A stretch of 18,761 nt of DNA from Cudoniella acicularis (lineage: Eukaryota > Ascomycota > Leotiomycetes > Helotiales > Helotiaceae): assembly GCA_013054445.1 (NCBI GenBank), contig JAAMPI010001147.1, positions 1 to 18,761 of the forward strand, read 5' to 3'. Of the stretch, positions 18,539 through 18,761 are shown one piece after another (the first letter of the stretch is position 1; every line of letters begins with the position of its first letter). The translations under genes were made by a program, and so were the position numbers. Under the pieces are notes generated by a model. That model had not been told where the DNA came from. It worked only from the letters and a program-made list of their open reading frames with translations, and searched no databases.

Positions 18539-18582
18539 CGTAAATCTAATTGCCGCAACCTTACACGAATCGAAAGTCCACG
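18539..18582 (+). promoter_or_regulatory. Palindromic element, copy H (right edge of island)
   Basis: Left arm CGTAAATCTA at 18539-18548 is degenerate; right arm AAAGTCCACG at 18573-18582 is perfect, followed by CTTTTC. The gap is 24 bp and holds GCCGCAACCTTACACGAATC, a version of the central block. It is 200 bp upstream of the minus-strand ATG at 18339 and about 50 bp before the AT-rich DNA begins. Confidence 0.8.
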
Positions 18583-18632
18583 CTTTTCTACTCCTCTCGA
18601 AACATCACTAACATCTCAAAAACCAGGCCTCC

Positions 18633-18761
18633 AAGAATAATTTATTAAGACTATTCCGTAATATAATAAGATTCTCTTATAATAAATGCTCTTATATATT
18701 TAGATTATTTTAATATATATTCTTATATTTCTTAAAACTATTATTTAAACTTTTAATAAGA
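18633..18761. other. AT-rich DNA, right flank
   Basis: The composition changes abruptly to TA-rich sequence (ataataagattctcttataataaa and similar) with almost no CA or TG, like 1685-3500. It is the start of another RIP-type block, cut by the window edge. No gene is visible. Confidence 0.65.

Noticed and set aside
3557..18587. Interpretation of the repeated element as the ends of many small MITE-type transposons
   Set aside because: Copies are single, about 56 bp, without target-site duplications or internal unique DNA, and sit at gene-proximal positions; a bound regulatory site explains them better.

Overview
The window looks like nuclear DNA of a filamentous ascomycete (Pezizomycotina). The reasons are short introns of 45-65 bp with GTAAGT-like donors, CTAAC/CTGAC branch sites and YAG acceptors; a sharp split between balanced-composition genic DNA and very AT-rich DNA; and relics whose only internal stops are TAG, as repeat-induced point mutation (RIP) makes from CAG. 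A leotiomycete is my best guess but is not proven. I see no tRNA, rRNA, CRISPR array or intact transposase.

Layout. Positions 1-940 hold a palindromic TACCCGTGGGTA-type repeat and the C-terminal part of a fungal protein resembling the DUF4470/MYND-associated family, with one intron. Positions 940-3500 are RIP-degraded, including one relic with six in-frame TAG codons. Positions 3510-18630 form a 15-kb gene island. Its genes are: a 1133-aa repetitive coiled-coil protein with an AT-hook and CxxC tail (minus); a coiled-coil protein with a frame break (plus); a small two-exon gene (minus); a three-exon gene with a frame break (plus); a three-exon coiled-coil gene with a frame ambiguity (minus); a coiled-coil gene with an in-frame stop (minus); an F-box-like/2EXR-like gene (minus); and a gene with GIY-YIG nuclease-like motifs (minus). 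AT-rich DNA resumes at about 18630.

The main discovery is a repeated non-coding element. Nine copies of an inverted repeat, consensus CGTRGACTTT-N26-AAAGTCCACG (46 bp), lie in the island, seven with exactly 26 bp between the arms and two with 24 bp. The arms are 42 bp apart in register, four helical turns. A central CAACCTCTnCACAA-like block is also conserved in several copies. Every intergenic gap of the island has a copy except the one upstream of the gene with the internal stop, and copies sit at both outer edges. The simplest reading is a shared regulatory element that marks otherwise unrelated, mostly unrecognised genes as one co-regulated unit. An insulator/boundary role or a recombinase site remain alternatives.

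The proteins are lineage-restricted in appearance: coiled coils, basic/disordered segments and, in two cases, nucleic-acid-related motifs (AT-hook, GIY-YIG). I cannot assign a pathway. Three genes need a one-nucleotide forward frame change or a poor intron to be read whole, and a fourth has an in-frame TAA, so the island may be partly decayed, subject to unusual splicing, or contain assembly errors.
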